This document shows, piece after piece, positions 25,212 through 34,391 of a stretch of 64,000 nt of DNA. Made by a program: the position numbers and the translations under genes. The stretch comes from Maridesulfovibrio ferrireducens (GTDB taxonomy: Bacteria; Desulfobacterota; Desulfovibrionia; Desulfovibrionales; Desulfovibrionaceae), in NCBI RefSeq assembly GCF_016342405.1, contig NZ_JAEINN010000003.1:248001-312000 (forward strand), in the 5' to 3' direction. The notes under the pieces were generated by a model. It was not told the origin of the DNA. It did not search any database and saw only the letters and a list, made by a program, of their open reading frames with translations. Each line of letters starts with the position of its first letter. Within the stretch, counting starts at the first letter, position 1.

Positions 25212-26879
25212 CTAATCCAGCCCGATACAATCGGGAGCAACAGGGAGTTTAATTACAATCTTTGTTCCTAACATCGGGCTGGTTTCAATTACAAAACTTC
25301 CTTTATGCTTTTGGGTGATAATAAAGTACGAAACAAAAAGACCGAGGCCGGTTCCCTCGCCGATTCCTTTTGTTGTGAAAAAAGGCTCCAAAGCTTTCTT
25401 TTTAGTATCTGCATCCATTCCCGGCCCATTGTCTTCAATCTCAAGCCTTACATTATTCCCTTCTCTCCCGATTCTGACATAAATTTTACCTACTTTATTT
25501 GGGTCTTCTTTTCTTACAGATGTGATCGCCTGCACAGAATTTTTAATCAGATTAATTAAAACCTGCTCAATTTCAGACGGAGCACAAAAAATATCAGGGA
25601 CACTCTCCTCAAACTCTCGAATAACCTCTAAACCGGCACGTCCTTGCTTTTGGTAAAGATCATATCCGCTTGAAGAAAGTTCAATCGCTGTATTCATAAT
25701 TTCAACAAGACTTGTGCAAAATTGCTGTCCTCCCGTCTGCCTGCTAAATTGAAGCATATTCGCAACAATTTTAGCCGAACGCTTCCCAAGCTGCTGGATA
25801 GATTCAACTTTAGAGATGATTCCTCTCCGTTCACAATAGGCATGAACGGCTTCAAATGTTACCCCGCACTCACGGGCAACTTCATGATTCTTTTGAAATT
25901 CTGTTGAAAGCCTGCGCAAAATATTTTGACTGCCCTGAAGAATTCCCCCCAGAGGATTATTTATTTCATGAGCCATACCGGCAGCCAACCCGCCAACAGT
26001 CATCATTTTTTCAGTTTGAACCATAACTTCTTCCATTCTGGTTCTAGCTGTAATGTCATCAATACGAATAACAGCTCCGGACTCCCCTTCACCTTCAAAG
26101 GGAAAAACTACTATCTCAAAGAAAACGGTTTCTCCGGAGTGGTCAACCGTAAAAATTTCTGTTCCCCCAGCTTCTTCATTTCGAATAGTCCGCTCAATTA
26201 AATTCTTAAATTTTCTAACTTCAGGCATCACATCAAAAAGATAATTTCCTAACGCATCTTTCTCAACAACGCCTGTTTCAGCGACAGCATAAGCATTCCA
26301 AAGAACAACACTCGAATCCTCATTCACTCCGACAAGAATAGACTGCATAGAATCAATTACGTTACCAAGGTAGTTGCGCGTTTTTTGCAATTCCCTCTGA
26401 TCAGCAAGCCTGCGAGTGACATCACGGGCAACCATTACGAGATAAAGCCTGCCTGCGACAAAATGAACTCGTACAGTGATCTCTACAGGAACACTTACTC
26501 CGTCTTTCCCTAAAAGCTCAGTGATAGAAATATCTTCATCATCATGAGAAGGACCTGCATCACTGTTAGCAATCACAGTGCGCATAAGGATACATGTCTT
26601 TTTAGGAAATATGGATTCGGGAGGGCTTTCGACCAGTTCTTCACGAGAATAATTAGTTTTTTTCAAAGCAGTTGCGTTAACATCTGCAAAACTCCACGAA
26701 AAAGCATCCAGAACAAACAGAGCGTCATTCGCATGCTCGACCAAAGCTCTAAACCGCTCAAGCTCATTGATCCGGTCACGCAGTTCAGGATAATAGCTTT
26801 TGCGCATTGAGTTCTCACCAAGCCCGATAAGCTTGTTGCGAACATTATCATTACTATCTGATCTAGAACGCCGCTTCAT
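25212..26879 (-). CDS. PAS-domain sensor histidine kinase
   Basis: Protein of 555 residues with no membrane segment, so it is cytoplasmic. Two PAS domains (about residues 40-165 and 170-290) are followed by HisKA with the phospho-acceptor in GMAHEINNPLGGIL and by an HATPase_c domain (NLIKNSVQAI, DNGPGM, GTGLGLFVSYFI). The signal is unknown. Its ATG lies inside the end of the alcohol dehydrogenase gene (17-base overlap) with GAGAAG upstream, so the two are translationally linked. No response regulator gene is adjacent. Confidence 0.9.
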   Translation of the reverse strand: MKRRSRSDSNDNVRNKLIGLGENSMRKSYYPELRDRINELERFRALVEHANDALFVLDAFSWSFADVNATALKKTNYSREELVESPPESIFPKKTCILMRTVIANSDAGPSHDDEDISITELLGKDGVSVPVEITVRVHFVAGRLYLVMVARDVTRRLADQRELQKTRNYLGNVIDSMQSILVGVNEDSSVVLWNAYAVAETGVVEKDALGNYLFDVMPEVRKFKNLIERTIRNEEAGGTEIFTVDHSGETVFFEIVVFPFEGEGESGAVIRIDDITARTRMEEVMVQTEKMMTVGGLAAGMAHEINNPLGGILQGSQNILRRLSTEFQKNHEVARECGVTFEAVHAYCERRGIISKVESIQQLGKRSAKIVANMLQFSRQTGGQQFCTSLVEIMNTAIELSSSGYDLYQKQGRAGLEVIREFEESVPDIFCAPSEIEQVLINLIKNSVQAITSVRKEDPNKVGKIYVRIGREGNNVRLEIEDNGPGMDADTKKKALEPFFTTKGIGEGTGLGLFVSYFIITQKHKGSFVIETSPMLGTKIVIKLPVAPDCIGLD

Positions 26880-28023
26880 AAATCTTCTCTACATCTTCGC
26901 TGTTTAATTCGACAGGATTGGTGACCATACACGCATCTTTCAAAGCCAGTTCTGCCAACTTAGGAATATCTTCTCTTTTTAGACCGAAATCTTTAAGGGT
27001 CTTTGTTATTCCTGCATCCTTTCTAAGCGCAACAATAACATCTATAAGGGATCCGCATATCTGATCAGCAGTTTTACCTTCAACATCAACGGACATCGCT
27101 TTAGCAATATCCGTATACCTGTCTTCCGCAGAAGAAAAATTAGTTTTAATAACATAAGGGAGAAGTATGGCGTTGCACTCACCATGCGGAAGATTCAAAT
27201 GCCCGCCGAGACTATGAGCCATTGCATGAACAGCTCCGAGTATTGCGTTCGAAAAAGCAAGCCCAGCCTCCATGCTACCCAGCATAACAAAGCCGCGAAG
27301 TTCAATATTATCAGGATTTTTAATGGCTGAAACCAGATTTTTACTGACCAATTTTATAGCGTCAAGAGCAAAAAGATCGGTCAAAGCGGAATTTGCATTG
27401 GATACGTATGCCTCAATAGCATGAGTCAAAGCATCGAGCCCTGTAGCCGCAGTCAGTTGCGAGCCCATTGTTGTTGTGAGACTAGGATCAACAAGGGCGG
27501 CATCAGGAACCATAGCCTTGCTGACAATACTGATTTTAACATGACGAACAGTGTCAGTTATTATTGCAAACTGCGAAACATCGGCAGAACTGCCAGCTGT
27601 GGAAGGTATACAAATTAACGGAGGTCCGGGAGAATCAACCATGTCGACTCCCTCGAAAGAAAGAATATGAGCGTTGTTAGTTGTGACTATGCCGATAGCT
27701 TTCGCACAGTCCATAGGGCTTCCACCCCCAACTGCTACAATACAATCACAATTATTTTCCTTGTAAAATTCAGCACCCTTCATGACTTCAACATCTCTTG
27801 GATTTTCCGAGACATCACTAAACACAAAGGTTTCAATTCCCGCCCTATTCAAACTATCTTTTACATCAGCAATCCAACGGCAATGAAGCACTCCGGGATC
27901 AGTAACCATCAGCGCTCTTCTAGCTCCGAAATTTTCAGCATATTGCCCGGCAAGTAGAGCAGAACCGGCACCAAAAACCAGTTCGGGTGCAACGAATTTG
28001 CGCATCGCCATAACCTCTTTCAT
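26863..28023 (-). CDS. Iron-containing alcohol dehydrogenase (first of two)
   Basis: Protein of 386 residues of the Fe-ADH family. It has a nucleotide-binding GGGSPMDCAKAIG motif and metal ligands in TGLDALTHAIEAY and AMAHSLGGHLNLPHGECNA. It is predicted to interconvert an alcohol and aldehyde with NAD(H) in the cytoplasm; ethanol is a common electron donor for Desulfovibrio, but the substrate cannot be read from sequence. GGAGG supports the ATG at 28023. It overlaps the downstream PAS kinase by 17 bases. Confidence 0.9.
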   Translation of the reverse strand: MKEVMAMRKFVAPELVFGAGSALLAGQYAENFGARRALMVTDPGVLHCRWIADVKDSLNRAGIETFVFSDVSENPRDVEVMKGAEFYKENNCDCIVAVGGGSPMDCAKAIGIVTTNNAHILSFEGVDMVDSPGPPLICIPSTAGSSADVSQFAIITDTVRHVKISIVSKAMVPDAALVDPSLTTTMGSQLTAATGLDALTHAIEAYVSNANSALTDLFALDAIKLVSKNLVSAIKNPDNIELRGFVMLGSMEAGLAFSNAILGAVHAMAHSLGGHLNLPHGECNAILLPYVIKTNFSSAEDRYTDIAKAMSVDVEGKTADQICGSLIDVIVALRKDAGITKTLKDFGLKREDIPKLAELALKDACMVTNPVELNSEDVEKIYEAAF

Positions 28024-28163
28024 TCCTGCCTCCGAAAAAGATAAAAACTAAATATCATTCAAAAAATTAATATTATTCTAGCTAACTCCAATTAAATATG
28101 TACTTATTGAAGTGTATCGACATTCGTTTAACATGAAAACAAATTTATTTTTTATAAAAAAGA

Positions 28164-28195
28164 GAAAAGCCCGTCAGAGTCGTGACGGGCTTTTC
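28164..28195 (-). terminator. Terminator downstream of DUF4301 gene
   Basis: GAAAAGCCCGTCA / TGACGGGCTTTTC with a 6-base loop. On the minus strand it is followed by TCTTTTTTATAAAA, in the right direction for the DUF4301 gene that ends at 28320. Confidence 0.75.
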
Positions 28196-28319
28196 CAATA
28201 TAAACAGTACAAATGTTATCTTAGCGTATAAAATCTACGAAACAGATTTAGTGCCAGACTCCAATACGACCAACGCTATAAACATCTATACATAACATCT
28301 CAAGAACAAGAAGAATTAA

Positions 28320-29879
28320 CTAAACTTGATGTTCATCCTTTAAAAGGTCGTTAACTGTTTTAACAGGTGAAAAAGTACTCAGCGGAACCTCTACAAAAAC
28401 AGTAAGCCATTCTGCCATCGCCCCGTTCCAAAGCCCGGGTAATTCCAAAGCCTTAAGTTTCCGGCCTTGCTCGGACTTATGAGAAATAAAACCTGTTTCA
28501 GGATCAGTATACTTCATCAGATCAAACGATCTTCCCCGGTAATCACGCAATCCGCAAACAATATCAACCGGATTAAAGTGAGTTGAAGAGTTTAAAATCT
28601 CCATCTGCTTAGGACTATCCATATCAACCTGACTTTTCTCAACAATTTGTGGTGAAATAATCCCATCAGAACCGACTACCCAAAACGGTCCGCCACCCGG
28701 TTCACCTTGATTTTTTACCATACCACAAACACGAATCGGTTTATTAAGCTTGGAAATAAGTATCTCAGCTTTTAGTACCAAAGGCATGTTACCGAAATCA
28801 ACAGGTAAGGTCATATGCAGCCTTGTCACAACAAAAAGAGAAGTAACCGCTACTTCAAACTCTGTCAGAGAAGGCTTCTTCAGCATTTTTATACAATCAA
28901 AAATCTGACTTTGAAGCAAAACTAAAAGACCGCCGAGCAATTTTTTATATTCAATAGTATCCGCCTTAAGGCCATCGGGAACTACGTTATCGATGTTTTT
29001 AAGGAAAACAATATCACCCTTTATTTCATTTAAATTAACAAGCAATGCACCATGACCGGCCGGCCTGAAAAGAACCTTATTATCATCAGTGCGGAATATT
29101 TCATTATTTAAATCAACAGCAATAGTGTCTGTCTTGCGACTCTGCTCAGAATAAGAAATATCAAAGTCAAACTCCGGAAATTTACTGAGAGCTTCAGCTA
29201 TATGTTTTTTCGCCTTCTTTTCATTATCGGGAGCAATAGTGAAATGCAGACGAATCTTTCCCTCTTCATCTTTCGCATATTCTATTGCTTCTAAGATGTG
29301 TTCCTCAAAAGGTGTGCGAAAACCATCCCCATAAACATGAAACGGAATCAATCCCTTCGGATACTGTGAATAGTTCAATCCTTTTTCGGTAAGCAAATAT
29401 TCTAAAATTGTCCGGCAATCATTTTGTGCCAGACATTCATCCAAATCTTCACCACCCTGCTTCATGGATTCTTTAAGATCTCCATAAAAAGCAAACTTAG
29501 AAAGTGAATTTATAAAAGTACGAGCCATTTGAAGAGAGGCTTCATCGCAATCATCGTTTGATTCAAAATTTTTATGATCAGTTTTCAGAAACTCAAGCAA
29601 AAATTTAAACATACGTGTCGCAGCGCCGGATGCAGGCACAAATTTAGTTATGCGCCCGATATCAACAGCGTCATTAAATATATTAATCAAACCATCTTTA
29701 TCTTCTTCAGGAATAATTGAAATTCCATCTTGCAAGGTACAGGAACGTTCCAGATTTGTTGCCGGAAATCCTTTTTTTAAACGCATAAACTGATCTGCCA
29801 ACACGCGCGCCGAAATACTGCCACCAATAATATCCTGCAACTTCTTTTCAACTTCGCGGAATTCTTTTTCAGTAGACAT
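28320..29879 (-). CDS. DUF4301 family protein
   Basis: Protein of 519 residues matching DUF4301. A conserved segment near residue 80 (FVPASGAATRMFKFLLEF) looks like the GxGTRM nucleotide-binding loop of sugar nucleotidyltransferases, and VLFRPAGHGALLVNLNEI and FLKNIDNVVPDGLK also fit such an enzyme. The biochemical function is not established; nucleotidyltransferase activity is inference only. A strong GGAG precedes the ATG. The gene is alone, with a terminator behind it. Confidence 0.8.
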   Translation of the reverse strand: MSTEKEFREVEKKLQDIIGGSISARVLADQFMRLKKGFPATNLERSCTLQDGISIIPEEDKDGLINIFNDAVDIGRITKFVPASGAATRMFKFLLEFLKTDHKNFESNDDCDEASLQMARTFINSLSKFAFYGDLKESMKQGGEDLDECLAQNDCRTILEYLLTEKGLNYSQYPKGLIPFHVYGDGFRTPFEEHILEAIEYAKDEEGKIRLHFTIAPDNEKKAKKHIAEALSKFPEFDFDISYSEQSRKTDTIAVDLNNEIFRTDDNKVLFRPAGHGALLVNLNEIKGDIVFLKNIDNVVPDGLKADTIEYKKLLGGLLVLLQSQIFDCIKMLKKPSLTEFEVAVTSLFVVTRLHMTLPVDFGNMPLVLKAEILISKLNKPIRVCGMVKNQGEPGGGPFWVVGSDGIISPQIVEKSQVDMDSPKQMEILNSSTHFNPVDIVCGLRDYRGRSFDLMKYTDPETGFISHKSEQGRKLKALELPGLWNGAMAEWLTVFVEVPLSTFSPVKTVNDLLKDEHQV

Positions 29880-30284
29880 ATTCAGCTCTCCTTTGTCTTA
29901 AAATAGGAAAAACAATGCGCTTGCATGTATTGACCGGCCACTCGACAATCACATACCGAAGAGGATCTTACCTTTCCATAACACACATTTTTGTCTGTGT
30001 TTAGCTATAAATTAAAAAAATGTGATAAAAAAAATAATTAATCACATTGTTCTTAAGTGCCCTTATTTATGAAGCTTTAATGTCATAAGCATTTATAATT
30101 TTAGCCGTAAGACATGCCTATTCGTCAGCTATAATTAGGAATTCCCCGCAACTCAAAAAAGATTCCAAGCTTGAAAAACAAAAACCCTCTCACAGCAATA
30201 AAAGCCATAAGAGGAGGGATTGGTAAAAAAACCTTGTAAGGATTCACTAAGCTTGTAATAGAGAAGTCAACGCGCCTACCTGAA
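29880..30284. other. Intergenic region between DUF4301 and autotransporter genes
   Basis: About 405 bases, AT-rich. It holds a short inverted repeat (AATGTGAT / ATCACATT, about 30019-30048) and a weak hairpin with T tracts on the minus strand near 30175-30215 that could end the autotransporter transcript. No convincing gene is seen; a 60-codon minus-strand frame at 30125-30307 overlaps the autotransporter end and looks spurious. Confidence 0.5.
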
Positions 30285-33200
30285 TCAAAAGGCCAACTGT
30301 GCTTCACACATCAAACTCTGACTGACAGCATGTTCCTCAACATCACCTTGATAACGCAAGGTGAGACTCATGCCCTTTTCATGAACAGCTCGAACACCAA
30401 CCCCGAACCGACAGGAATCCTTTGCTGTTTCAGCTGTGAGTTGAGAAAAACCTGTCCCCGGCATTCCAGTCATTGACGTTGTAATATTCCGGTCCTGACT
30501 GAGCCATTCGTGAATCCACATAGCCGAAATTTCGGGGATAATCTGACCAAAATCGGTGTCCCATGCGCGATCGAATTTGACTCCTAGCCCGCTCTCTAGA
30601 AAATTACTGTCAATATTTTCCATGACAAGATTAGCTGATCCGGCTCCGGACTCAGTGTATCCATCCTGATGAAACCGAGTATATTCCATGGAAACCATGG
30701 GAGTTATGCCATATCCATCGAGCTCATATTTATAGCCGCCAGAACTCTTGGCAGTCATAGTATACCCGTTCGGGTCAGCTGTGGCTGTTCGCCCCAGAAA
30801 CGAGATACGCCTGTTCAGCTCATACTTGTTGTATGCCCCGGCAATAGTTGTATCTACATACCAAGCGTCTGTGAACAAGGTTCCATACAGCCCCATAGTA
30901 TAGCTTTTCATATCGGAGCTACTGCTACCTGTGTCCTTGTAATCCGCGTCGGTCTTTGCATAACCGCCACTAATCCCGATCAAAAAACCATCGTTGATAA
31001 CCTTGTCATATCCGCCTGACATAATGATACTATCGTAATCATAACCGTCATATCCGCCATGAGTGTCCATACTGCCTGTGCGGCCCAGCACCCGAAGATG
31101 CATGCCGTTTGACTTAACATCAGGCTTACGCCCCATAATTCCAGCCAAATCACCATTGGAAGCCACCATAGGCCAGGATGCAGGGTCATCAGGAGTGGGA
31201 GTCTTATCTTTTTTAGCCATCAAGATCTGATAGTCACGCATTTCTGCCATGCGGGTCTGGGTAGCATGGGACACAATGTGAGAAGTATCCACACTCATGG
31301 CCGTTATTCCCATAAGCCCCGATCCACCAAGTTGATTCAGGCATTCGTTAAATTCTGTCTTTGAAGATGAGCTATCGAGCTTTTCCAGAACGGCCGCCAA
31401 ATCTCCAGTGGCCGTTGCAGTGAATGGGTCCAAATATAGCGCAGTTGCATAACCATTAGGATTTTTATTATCTACCAGATCCATATAACTTTTCTTAGTG
31501 AGATTAATATTGTCACCAACTATATTGGCAGCCATCAATGCCGAGTTGGATGTGTATGTCCCGGTCCCTGTTAGATTATTGCTGGTCAGGGCTGTAAATG
31601 TCGTACCACTTGCAATGAGTCCACTCACTGAGAATGAAACTTCACCATTGTTAGTAAAGGTATTGGCAACCTCTACGGCAGGTGTGGAGAATTGCGTTAT
31701 TTGAATATTTAAAGTTCCATCCTGAACCGTGAGATCCTTGGTATTGATACCACCGGAAATATTCCATACACCGGCCCCGGTCTTAGTCATGGTGGTGATG
31801 TTGTTCACCGCTCCATTCAAGTTTCCTGCCCCATCCAAAGTCAACAGGTTGGTCCCGCCTCCAAGCTCAATCCGTCCGGTTACACTCGCACCATTTCCCA
31901 GCGTAATGGAGTCATCAGCTCCGCCGTCAATCCAGTTACCGGTTCTCCAGTCTATCATTCCTGCTCTTACAGCATACGCTTCATCGTCCCCGGACGAATC
32001 AACAGCCTGAAGTGTTCCAGTAACATTGAGATTGATTCCGCCATCGCCGCCCGCCCCCACAGCCAAACCATTAGCTTCTGCCAACACGGAACCCGAAATA
32101 TTTGCAGCCCCTCCCGCCCCATTGCTTATGCCGCCTTCTAGAGAATACAACCCCATGGCGGTGTTACCACCTGCAATAGCTGAGACGGTTCCAGACAAAT
32201 CGCCAGTGATATCGAGTCCATTTTTATAAGAATAAATTCCATATGCAGTGTTCCCACCGGCTTTGGCGGTAATGCTACCGGAAACATCATTGAGAGAAAT
32301 ATTATCTTCTTCACTCATCAATCCATAAACTTTATCTCCGCCCCCAATGGCGGAAACCGAGCCGGACAGGTCATCACGAACAATTAAGCTATCACCTGCC
32401 AATAACCCGTACACCTTCGACCCTCCTCCAGTAGCAGTGACGGAACCGGAAAGCTTCCCGTTGAGCGACAATGTGTCTCCGACCTCTATCCCTTTGACAA
32501 AACCACCTCCCCCAGAGACTTGGATCAAGCCAGACATATCTCCATTAAGAACAAAATTATCGCCTGCATAAAGTCCCACAGCCACAATCCCCCCTGCGGT
32601 AACAATGACTGAGCCAGACAAATCTCCATTGATAGTCATGCCATTACCTGAGAATAATCCCCCCCCTCTGGCTCCCCCCGCTTTAACTTTCACCGAACCG
32701 GACAAGCCACCAATGGTCATTCCACGCAAACTGGAGTACACCCCCCAAGCATCATCCCCTCCTGCGGTTGCAACAACAGAACCGGACAATCCATTAAGGA
32801 TCATGCTACCAGAGCGGGTGTACACCCCCCAGGCATCATTCCCTCCTGCTGTTGCGACAACAGAACCGGACAATCCATTAATAAAGATCTCCCCCCAATC
32901 GCTATTCAATCCGTAGGCCCTATCCCCACCAGCGACGCTACTAACCAAGCCAGACAAGCCTCCATTTAAATTAATGTCTTCTTCACAATCCAGCCCTGTA
33001 ACACTGGTTGCGCCGCGCACATCAATTGATCCAGACAAATCTCCATTTAATTCTAGAATATCCCGTGAGATTATCCCGCTAGCTACGCCGCTGCTTGCTG
33101 TGCTGGAAATGGAACCGGATATTCCTTTATTGAGTCTAATCCCGGACACCAAAAATCCCAAAGCAGCCTTGTCAGCAACGGAAACAATAGAACCTGATAA

Positions 33201-33653
33201 GTCTTCATCAAAAGTGATGGAGCCTCGCCCCGTGACTCCCATGGGTTGATTAACTCCATCAACGAGCAAAGCACCCGGGAGTATTCCACCGATAGTTTTC
33301 CCGGAACCAATATTAAGTATAGCTGTAGCTAGAGCTGCATCACTATGGGATAGAGTAATGCCTTTAGCATTTACAAATGTAATAGAATTAAGCTCAGGCA
33401 AGACGGACGCCAAAGTAATGGTGCCGGAAGCTCCAGAATTGAAGACGATTCTATCCGCGTCACTGGAGTCAAGAATGGCCTGCCGAAGAGATCCTGCACC
33501 TGAATCATTCAGATTGGTGACAAAAATATCGGCAGCATCGGCACTGGAGAGAGGGCAAATAAAAAGAAACACAAACGACACACCAAGCGGAATCAATAGC
33601 CTACAGAAAAAATACTCTATCAAGACAGCGGAGATAACTGAACGATGGAACAT
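30285..33653 (-). CDS. Autotransporter (type Va) with repetitive passenger
   Basis: Protein of 1122 residues. A signal peptide (to about residue 40, ending SSADAAD) is followed by a NLNDSGAGSLRQAILDS segment common at the start of beta-helical surface proteins. The passenger (about 60-600) has many degenerate repeats of the form LSGSV-x-A-x-AGG-x-x-A-x-G. A pre-barrel segment with LDPFTATATGDLA follows, then the autotransporter barrel (about 840-1122), which ends in AQLAF with the terminal Phe required by the BAM complex. It is probably displayed at the cell surface; no protease triad or adhesin motif is recognised. Glycine-rich and richer in GC than its neighbours. Confidence 0.88.
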   Translation of the reverse strand: MFHRSVISAVLIEYFFCRLLIPLGVSFVFLFICPLSSADAADIFVTNLNDSGAGSLRQAILDSSDADRIVFNSGASGTITLASVLPELNSITFVNAKGITLSHSDAALATAILNIGSGKTIGGILPGALLVDGVNQPMGVTGRGSITFDEDLSGSIVSVADKAALGFLVSGIRLNKGISGSISSTASSGVASGIISRDILELNGDLSGSIDVRGATSVTGLDCEEDINLNGGLSGLVSSVAGGDRAYGLNSDWGEIFINGLSGSVVATAGGNDAWGVYTRSGSMILNGLSGSVVATAGGDDAWGVYSSLRGMTIGGLSGSVKVKAGGARGGGLFSGNGMTINGDLSGSVIVTAGGIVAVGLYAGDNFVLNGDMSGLIQVSGGGGFVKGIEVGDTLSLNGKLSGSVTATGGGSKVYGLLAGDSLIVRDDLSGSVSAIGGGDKVYGLMSEEDNISLNDVSGSITAKAGGNTAYGIYSYKNGLDITGDLSGTVSAIAGGNTAMGLYSLEGGISNGAGGAANISGSVLAEANGLAVGAGGDGGINLNVTGTLQAVDSSGDDEAYAVRAGMIDWRTGNWIDGGADDSITLGNGASVTGRIELGGGTNLLTLDGAGNLNGAVNNITTMTKTGAGVWNISGGINTKDLTVQDGTLNIQITQFSTPAVEVANTFTNNGEVSFSVSGLIASGTTFTALTSNNLTGTGTYTSNSALMAANIVGDNINLTKKSYMDLVDNKNPNGYATALYLDPFTATATGDLAAVLEKLDSSSSKTEFNECLNQLGGSGLMGITAMSVDTSHIVSHATQTRMAEMRDYQILMAKKDKTPTPDDPASWPMVASNGDLAGIMGRKPDVKSNGMHLRVLGRTGSMDTHGGYDGYDYDSIIMSGGYDKVINDGFLIGISGGYAKTDADYKDTGSSSSDMKSYTMGLYGTLFTDAWYVDTTIAGAYNKYELNRRISFLGRTATADPNGYTMTAKSSGGYKYELDGYGITPMVSMEYTRFHQDGYTESGAGSANLVMENIDSNFLESGLGVKFDRAWDTDFGQIIPEISAMWIHEWLSQDRNITTSMTGMPGTGFSQLTAETAKDSCRFGVGVRAVHEKGMSLTLRYQGDVEEHAVSQSLMCEAQLAF
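32737..32890 (-). repeat. 84-base tandem repeat in autotransporter passenger
   Basis: Two near-identical 84-base (28-codon) units with a few substitutions encode LNGLSGSVVATAGG-NDAWGVY and LNGLSGSVVATAGG-DDAWGVY. Further degenerate units of similar length extend to both sides (about 32150-33000). Confidence 0.8.
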
Positions 33654-34198
33654 AAATTTGCCTTATCATAGGTATTTGAATAATTATTCGAATAGTCTGG
33701 AGTACATACTCTCAAGCATAAAATACTATTTGATATAGCATTACACTAACGAAAATTGTCAAAACATTTCCACGTGAATCCCAGTGAAATAAGTTGCAAC
33801 ATACTATTTTAATTAAATTATCACAAACACGACGAGACAAACAATTAACAAGTATTACAGGAACCAACATACTTAAAAACAAAACTGGAACCTCTATCAA
33901 CCTATCTTCAAAGCTCTTTTATTAAAAAAAGGACTGAATAATAACTTCTCGTTCTACTTTGGTTTTATCCTTATCATTTTTATTTATTTCACTCTTAACG
34001 GGCTTTACTTCTGTACTTTGAACCCCTACGGATTTATACTTTTTGGAGTTAGGCATGCCTATTCTACAACTTGGTTAAATTGGGTTTAATCAAGCAAAAT
34101 TAGGGCATAACAATAAAACAAAGTTAAAAAGATGGGCTTACACAAACTTTTGTAATTTTACGGGGAAGAGTATGGGGAAGAATTTATTGAAAAGAAAA
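33654..34198. other. Gene-poor AT-rich stretch beside tRNA-Lys
   Basis: About 545 bases without a recognised gene. Only the short minus-strand frame at 33922-34056 has a coding look. A 62-codon frame at 33712-33900 is hydrophobic but shows no start signal or family. Confidence 0.5.
33922..34056 (-). CDS. Possible small Lys-rich protein or gene remnant
   Basis: A 44-codon frame starting at an ATG (MPNSKKYKSVGVQSTEVKPV) and rich in Lys, Glu and Asp. It has only a weak AGG before the start and no recognised family. It could be a small protein, the remnant of a longer gene beside the tRNA, or chance. Confidence 0.25.
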   Translation of the reverse strand: MPNSKKYKSVGVQSTEVKPVKSEINKNDKDKTKVEREVIIQSFF

Positions 34199-34227
34199 AG
34201 GGGCTTAGACTATTTGTCTAAACCCCT
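34199..34227 (-). terminator. Terminator of tRNA-Lys
   Basis: AGGGG-TTAGAC / GTCTAA-CCCCT with one mismatch, followed on the minus strand by CTTTTTCTTTT. It lies 9 bases after the encoded CCA end of the tRNA. Confidence 0.8.
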
Positions 34228-34236
34228 GAACTTGCG

Positions 34237-34312
34237 TGGTAGGCCACGAAGGACTTGAACCTTCAACCAACGGATTAAGAGTCCGGTGCTCTACCAATTG
34301 AGCTAGTGACCC
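34237..34312 (-). tRNA. tRNA-Lys (CTT)
   Basis: A 76-base gene on the minus strand. Acceptor GGGTCAC pairs with GTGGCCT, the D arm contains GCTCAATTGGTAGAGC, the anticodon loop is CTCTTAA (anticodon CTT), the T arm is GGTTCAAGTCC and CCA is encoded (34237-34239). It reads AAG codons; a TTT tRNA for AAA must lie elsewhere. Confidence 0.95.
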
Positions 34313-34391
34313 GCGTGTGAAAAGTGATTTAGAGTGGATAGCGCAAGTTGTCAATAATATTTTTATATTTTTTTCTAAAAAAGGCTAATTA

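Noticed and set aside
30019-30048. CRP-like palindrome TGTGA...TCACA
   Set aside because: The half-sites are about 16 bases apart instead of 6, and no promoter is close by.
30125-30307. 60-codon minus-strand frame beside the autotransporter end
   Set aside because: It overlaps the autotransporter 3' end out of frame, has no ribosome site and shows no recognised family.
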